64,000 nucleotides of DNA from Clostridiaceae bacterium Marseille-Q4149 (GTDB lineage: Bacteria; Bacillota; Clostridia; Oscillospirales; Oscillospiraceae): contig CP073691.1 in assembly GCA_018228685.1 (NCBI GenBank), positions 1,550,001 to 1,614,000 of the forward strand. Reading direction: 5' to 3'. Positions 59,910 through 64,000 of this stretch are shown piece after piece. Below the pieces are notes generated by a model. It saw nothing but the letters and a program-made list of their open reading frames with translations, had not been told where the DNA came from and did no database searches. Each line of letters starts with the position of its first letter. Within the stretch, counting starts at the first letter, position 1. A program made the position numbers and the translations under genes.

Positions 59910-60037
59910 GATCTTTCCTTTGGGGACGGCTGGGTGCGTCCACGGCTCGCTGTCCACTACGCACCAGTCTGTTCGCCGATGGCGGACGGTTTTTGTGCAT
60001 TTTACTTATCGCCGCCCAGGATTAAAATGTTTTCCTA

Positions 60038-60066
60038 ATTGTATCATGAAACAGTAGATTTTTCAA
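60038..60066 (-). promoter_or_regulatory. Promoter of the opp operon
   Basis: Minus strand TTGAAA (60066-60061), 17-bp spacer, TACAAT (60043-60038). Start near 60031 gives a 120-nt leader. The A/T-rich stretch 60067-60230 behind it holds no gene or clear terminator. Confidence 0.7.
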
Positions 60067-60230
60067 CACTAAGATTAAACTTTCTGTGAATATTCCAAAA
60101 AAAATGACAATTATCCATTTTCTTTGTATTTTTATTCTCTTGCGCCGGATTTTCTGCTGTTTTTATCCGCTAACTTTCGCCGCAGATTAACGGTTAACAA
60201 TTATATCTCGCAGATGTTTTCGGTGAACAG

Positions 60231-62057
60231 TTAGGTCAATTCGATCATGTTGTGGCAGAGCTGATAGTACTTCCCCTTCTGGTCCAGCAGCTCCCGGTGG
60301 TCGCCCCGCTCGATGATCCGCCCCTGCTCCAGCACCATGATGGCGTTGGCGTTGCGGACGGTGGAAAGGCGGTGGGCGATGACGAACACGGTGCGCCCGG
60401 CCATCAGGCCGTCCAGCCCCTGGCCGATGAGCTTCTCGGTGCGGGTGTCCACGGAGGAGGTGGCCTCGTCCAGAATCAGCACCGGGGCCCGGGACACCGC
60501 CGCCCGGGCGATGGCCACCAGCTGGCGCTGGCCCTGGCTGAGGTTGGCGCCGTCGGAATAGAGGACGGTGTCGTACCCCTGGGGCAGGTGGGAGATGAAG
60601 TAGTGGGCGTTGGCGATCTTGGCGGCCTCCATGCACTCCTCATCGGTGGCGTCCAGGCGGCCGTAGCGGATGTTCTCCATGACGGTGCCGGTGAACAGGT
60701 GGGTGTCCTGCAGCACGATGCCCAGAGAGCGGCGCAGGTCGTCCTTGCGGATGTTGCGCACGTCGATGCCGTCGTAGGTGATGGAGCCGGCCTGGATATC
60801 GTAAAACCGGTTGATGAGGTTGGTGATGGTGGTTTTTCCCGCGCCGGTGGAGCCCACGAAGGCGATCTTCTGGCCGGGCTTGGCGTACAGGGACAGGTCC
60901 CGCAGCACCGGCTTTCCCGGCACATAGGCAAAGTCCACATGGTCAAAGCGCACGTCGCCCCGCAGGGGCACCAGGGTGCCGTCCGGCATACGCCAGTGGT
61001 AGTCGTCGCCCTTCTGCTCCAGGGTCACCTGGCCCTGGTCCTCCTCGGGAGGCAGGTCCAGGATGCCAAAAATCCGCTCGGCACCGGCCAGGGCCATCAT
61101 CAGAGCGTTGAACTGCTCGGAGATCTGGCTGACGCGGTCGGCGAAGGTGCGGACATACTGCAAAAAGCCGATGAGGATGCCGCCGGCCCCCTCCCCTGTC
61201 AGCCACAGGACGCCCACCGCGCAGGTGATGGCGTAGAAGATGTGGGACAGGTTGTTGAGAATGGGGCCCACCATGGAGGTGACGGTGGTGGCGGTGGTGG
61301 AGGCCTTGCACAGGTCCTGGTTGATGACGTCGAACTGCTCCATGACCTCCTTTTCGTGGGTGAACACCTTCACGTCACGCTGGCCGGTGATCATCTCCTC
61401 CATATAGCCGCTGACGGCGGCGGTGAGGCGCTGCTGGCTGGCGTAGGTGCGCTTGCTGATTTTGGTGGTGACCCGCACCACCAGCACCACGATAGCCCCC
61501 AGCACCACCATGATGGCAAACAGCCGCATGGACAGGGCCAGCATCATGGCAACGGTGCCCACCAGGGAGGTGATGGAGATGGCCAGCTGGGTGATGCTGT
61601 GCTGCAGCAGCTCGTTGGTGGCCTCGATGTCGCTGGTGTAGTAGCTCATCAGGGCGCCGGTCTTGTTCTCGTCAAAGAACCGCACCGGCTGGCGCTGCAT
61701 GGTGTCGAACAGCTCCGTGCGCAGCTGCTTCATGATGATGGCGCTGCACTCCAGCATCAGCCGGTTCAGCAGATAGTTGGTCAGGGCCGACAGCAGGTAC
61801 AGGCCCGCCAGGCCCAGGATCAGGCTGATGTACTTGGCGTAGGTCTCGTTGGGAGCCGCACCGCTGGCCTCCAGCAGGTTTGTCAGGGGCTTCATGCAGT
61901 AGGCGGCCCCGATGGTGGCCGCCACATAGGCCAGGATGGACAGCATGGCCGCCGTCAGCAGCAGGCGGCAGTGCTTGAAGTAGCACACCAGACGCCACAG
62001 GATGGCGAAGGGGTTCTCTACCTTTTTATTATATTTCTGCAGGTCAACTCGCGGCAT
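60231..62057 (-). CDS. Heterodimeric ABC exporter, second subunit
   Basis: A 608-residue fused membrane-ATPase protein: six helices (about residues 25-320), then a nucleotide-binding domain. Walker A GSTGAGKTTITNL, signature NLSQGQRQLVAIARA (degenerate LSGGQ), Walker B VLILDEATSSVD and H-loop IAHRLSTV are visible. It is a BmrCD/EfrCD-like multidrug or lipid exporter subunit. Its ATG overlaps the first subunit by 14 nt. Confidence 0.93.
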   Translation of the reverse strand: MPRVDLQKYNKKVENPFAILWRLVCYFKHCRLLLTAAMLSILAYVAATIGAAYCMKPLTNLLEASGAAPNETYAKYISLILGLAGLYLLSALTNYLLNRLMLECSAIIMKQLRTELFDTMQRQPVRFFDENKTGALMSYYTSDIEATNELLQHSITQLAISITSLVGTVAMMLALSMRLFAIMVVLGAIVVLVVRVTTKISKRTYASQQRLTAAVSGYMEEMITGQRDVKVFTHEKEVMEQFDVINQDLCKASTTATTVTSMVGPILNNLSHIFYAITCAVGVLWLTGEGAGGILIGFLQYVRTFADRVSQISEQFNALMMALAGAERIFGILDLPPEEDQGQVTLEQKGDDYHWRMPDGTLVPLRGDVRFDHVDFAYVPGKPVLRDLSLYAKPGQKIAFVGSTGAGKTTITNLINRFYDIQAGSITYDGIDVRNIRKDDLRRSLGIVLQDTHLFTGTVMENIRYGRLDATDEECMEAAKIANAHYFISHLPQGYDTVLYSDGANLSQGQRQLVAIARAAVSRAPVLILDEATSSVDTRTEKLIGQGLDGLMAGRTVFVIAHRLSTVRNANAIMVLEQGRIIERGDHRELLDQKGKYYQLCHNMIELT

Positions 62058-63861
62058 GATCCACCGCCCCCTCTCTCATCTGGCTCTCGTACACGTCACG
62101 GTAAATATGGCTGCGGGACAGCAGCTCCTGATGGGTGCCCATGTCCGCCAGACGCCCCTGGTCCAGCACCACAATGCGGTCGCAGGACATGATGGAGTTG
62201 ATGCGCTGGGCGATGATGACCTTGGTGGCGCCGGGCAAGGCCGTCCGCAGACAGCGGCGGATGTGCTCGTCGGTGGCCATGTCCACGGCGGAGGTGGAGT
62301 CGTCCAGGATCAGGATCCTGGGTTTTTTCAGGATGGCCCGGGCGATCAGCAGCCGCTGGCGCTGGCCGCCGGACAGGTTGGCGGCGTTCTGCTCCAGCAC
62401 CGTGTCATAGCCGTCGGGGAAGCGGTCGATATACTCGTCGGCCCGGGCGATGGCGCAGGCGGCCTGCATCTGCTCCCGGGTGGCGTTGGGGTCCGCCCAG
62501 CGGAGGTTGTCGGCGATGGTGCCGGAGAACAGGGAGCCGTTCTGCAGCACCATGGACACGCCGCTGCGGAGATTTTCCAGGGTATACTCCCGGACGTCCC
62601 GGCCGTCCACCTTCACGGTGCCGGACAGGGCGTCGTAAAACCGGGGGATCAGGCTCACCAGGGTGGACTTGCCCTCGCCGGTGCCGCCGATGACGCCGAT
62701 GGTCTCGCCGGAGGCGATGTGCAGGGTCACATGGCGCAGGGCCAGCTTGTCGGGGTCCCGGGTATAGCTGAAGCAGACGTCCTCGAAGTCGATGCTGCCG
62801 CTTTCCACTGCGGCGTCGGAGGGGCCGTCGGTGATGTCAATTTTCTCGTCCAGCACCTCGTTGATGCGGACCAGGGAGGCCTGGGCCCGGGACAGGGACA
62901 TGACCAGCCAGCTGATCATGGACAGGGAGTTCACGGCCATGCCGGCGTAGTTCACCAGGCTCACCAGCTGGCCGGTCAGCAGGCCGGTGGTCCGGAAAAT
63001 GATCTCCCGGCCGCCGAAAAACAGAATCAGCACGCTGCACGTCCACATAATGCCCATGGTAATGGGGCCGGACAGGGTAAACAGTCTCCCTGCACCCAGC
63101 TGGGCCTGCCGCAGATCGTCGGTGGTTTTGTCAAAGCGCTTGGACTCGTAGCCCCCCCGGACGAAGGCCTTCACCACGCGGCTGGCCACCAGATTCTCCC
63201 GGACGGCCTGGTTCATGCCGTCCATCATCTTCAGCATCCGCTTGAAGCGGGGCTGGCCCACCTTCAGCAGGATGGTCATCACCACCGCCAGCAGCGGGAT
63301 GCAGATCAGCAGCAGGGGCGCAAGACCCGGGGAGACGATGAAGCTCATGACCGTGGCCAGGATCACCATCACCGGGGCCCGGTACAGGGTCACCAGGGAC
63401 TGACGCATGGTATCCCGCAGGGTGTTGATGTCCGTGGTGGCCCGGGTGATCAGCTGGGGGGTGGAGATGTGGTCGATGTTGGAGAAGGAGAAGCTCTCGA
63501 TCTTCCCCAGCAGAGTGCTGCGCATATTCCGGGCGAAGCCCTGGGTGGCAATGGCGGAGCAGCGGGCGGCCAGAACGCCCATGGCCATGGACAGGCAGGC
63601 CACGCCCACCATAATGGCCCCCACCGTCAGCACGAAGCGGTTGCGGTTGGCGATGAGCTCCGGGGAAAACAGCCCCTGGAGCATGAAGGTGCTCTCCCGG
63701 TACAGGCCGCCGTCCACGATGGTGGACATGAGCATGGGGATCAGCAGCTCCAGCACCACCTCGGTGATGCCGAATATCAGGGCGGCTGCCGTCCAGCCCT
63801 TATAGCGGCCCAGGACGGGGCCCAGGTGCCGGAAAAGCCCCGGTTTTTTCTGTGTCTTGAT
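62044..63861 (-). CDS. Heterodimeric ABC exporter, first subunit, with apparent AUC start
   Basis: A protein of about 605 residues: six helices and an ATPase domain (Walker A GGTGEGKSTLVSL, signature NLSGGQRQRLLIARA, Walker B ILILDDSTSAVD). Family alignment requires helix 1 with the preceding KTQKKPGLFRHLGPVLG, but the only reading upstream of a GTG at 63759 contains no ATG, GTG or TTG before an in-frame TGA at 63870-63868. A good site AGAGGTGA (63875-63868) stands 6 nt before ATC AAG ACA at 63861, so AUC is the likely start. The Walker B Asp-Asp replaces the usual Asp-Glu, the degenerate site of such heterodimers. Confidence 0.82.
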   Translation of the reverse strand: MKTQKKPGLFRHLGPVLGRYKGWTAAALIFGITEVVLELLIPMLMSTIVDGGLYRESTFMLQGLFSPELIANRNRFVLTVGAIMVGVACLSMAMGVLAARCSAIATQGFARNMRSTLLGKIESFSFSNIDHISTPQLITRATTDINTLRDTMRQSLVTLYRAPVMVILATVMSFIVSPGLAPLLLICIPLLAVVMTILLKVGQPRFKRMLKMMDGMNQAVRENLVASRVVKAFVRGGYESKRFDKTTDDLRQAQLGAGRLFTLSGPITMGIMWTCSVLILFFGGREIIFRTTGLLTGQLVSLVNYAGMAVNSLSMISWLVMSLSRAQASLVRINEVLDEKIDITDGPSDAAVESGSIDFEDVCFSYTRDPDKLALRHVTLHIASGETIGVIGGTGEGKSTLVSLIPRFYDALSGTVKVDGRDVREYTLENLRSGVSMVLQNGSLFSGTIADNLRWADPNATREQMQAACAIARADEYIDRFPDGYDTVLEQNAANLSGGQRQRLLIARAILKKPRILILDDSTSAVDMATDEHIRRCLRTALPGATKVIIAQRINSIMSCDRIVVLDQGRLADMGTHQELLSRSHIYRDVYESQMREGAVDHAAS

Positions 63862-63913
63862 AAGACGTCACCTCTGTTTCTTTTATGCAGGATTTCTGAA
63901 GTTATACACGGCT

Positions 63914-63942
63914 ATTATATCAGACCCCGCCGAGTTTCACAA
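63914..63942 (-). promoter_or_regulatory. Promoter of the ABC exporter operon
   Basis: Minus strand TTGTGA (63942-63937), 17-bp spacer, TATAAT (63919-63914). The last bases to 64000 hold nothing recognisable. Confidence 0.75.
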
Positions 63943-64000
63943 GCGGAAAAATTCCGTGGCTTTTTATCCGCCAGAATCCACAAAAAGCGCAAAAAAATGC

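Noticed and set aside
60067..60230. A/T-rich stretch as foreign DNA or an origin
   Set aside because: Only about 160 bp, with no DnaA-box cluster, integrase, tRNA end or flanking repeats; it is probably an ordinary intergenic region.
63759..63759. GTG at 63759 as the start of the ABC exporter subunit
   Set aside because: It would remove the N-terminal cytoplasmic segment and much of helix 1, and no ribosome-binding site precedes it.

Overview
The window is about 64 kb of compact, GC-rich bacterial chromosome from an anaerobic Gram-positive of the Clostridia, most likely Oscillospirales/Oscillospiraceae (relatives of Oscillibacter, Flavonifractor, Intestinimonas). This placement is an inference. 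It rests on a recognisable spo0A with 0A boxes, a split glycine decarboxylase (gcvPA/gcvPB), class III anaerobic ribonucleotide reductase, butyrate kinase, ATP-driven 2-hydroxyacyl-CoA dehydratase-type enzymes, YlxM-Ffh, strong AGGAGG ribosome-binding sites and near-consensus sigma-A promoters with 17-bp spacers. No rRNA, tRNA, CRISPR array, prophage or insertion sequence was seen.

Layout. 1-3.3 kb: end of a glycine cleavage operon (gcvPA, gcvPB, lpd). 3.3-6.3 kb: nrdD-nrdG with candidate NrdR boxes. 6.4-8.8 kb: a MATE exporter divergent from a PhzF-like isomerase. 8.8-14.2 kb: an unusual accessory cluster. A CooT-like nickel protein and a His-rich protein point left. Pointing right are two unequal 2-hydroxyacyl-CoA dehydratase-family subunits, a small membrane protein, a BadF/HgdC-type activase, a CsoR/RcnR-type regulator with a His-rich tail, then two small unknown genes. 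14.3-16.7 kb: htpG, a 136-bp tandem duplication and a small membrane protein. 16.8-23.3 kb: a MATE exporter and a nearly complete shikimate operon (aroB-aroA-aroC::aroQ fusion-aroK-aroQ-aroE), closed by a terminator shared with an antisense-strand structured RNA candidate. 23.7-28.1 kb: a DUF1292 gene and an ABC-2 export operon with its own HTH regulator. 28.2-30.9 kb: a DUF1287 protein, rpsB, tsf. 30.9-33.9 kb: metQNI behind a Met-codon-rich leader peptide and a terminator/antiterminator pair. 34-36.5 kb: a DUF1538 membrane protein with a tandem PII-like protein. 36.5-38.3 kb: a BceRS-like two-component system. 38.5-40.9 kb: an unknown protein and CstA. 41-43.2 kb: YcxB-like, TSCPD, spo0A and a Cys-rich small protein. 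43.3-45.7 kb: ylxM-ffh-rpsP-khpA. 45.7-48.2 kb: an unknown gene, buk and a YesL-like protein. 48.3-50.2 kb: yqeB divergent from a ModE-like regulator, bracketed by two copies of a palindromic repeat. 50.2-60 kb: M18 aminopeptidase and an oppABCDF operon. 60.2-63.9 kb: a heterodimeric ABC exporter.

Two observations stand out. The first is the 8.8-14.2 kb cluster, which looks like an ATP-driven low-potential reductase/dehydratase of unknown substrate with metal-handling genes around it and no CoA-transferase or ligase nearby. The second is ribosome-mediated methionine attenuation upstream of metQNI, where both alternative RNA structures can be drawn directly from the sequence. All functional assignments come from reading the sequence by eye; no database search was run.
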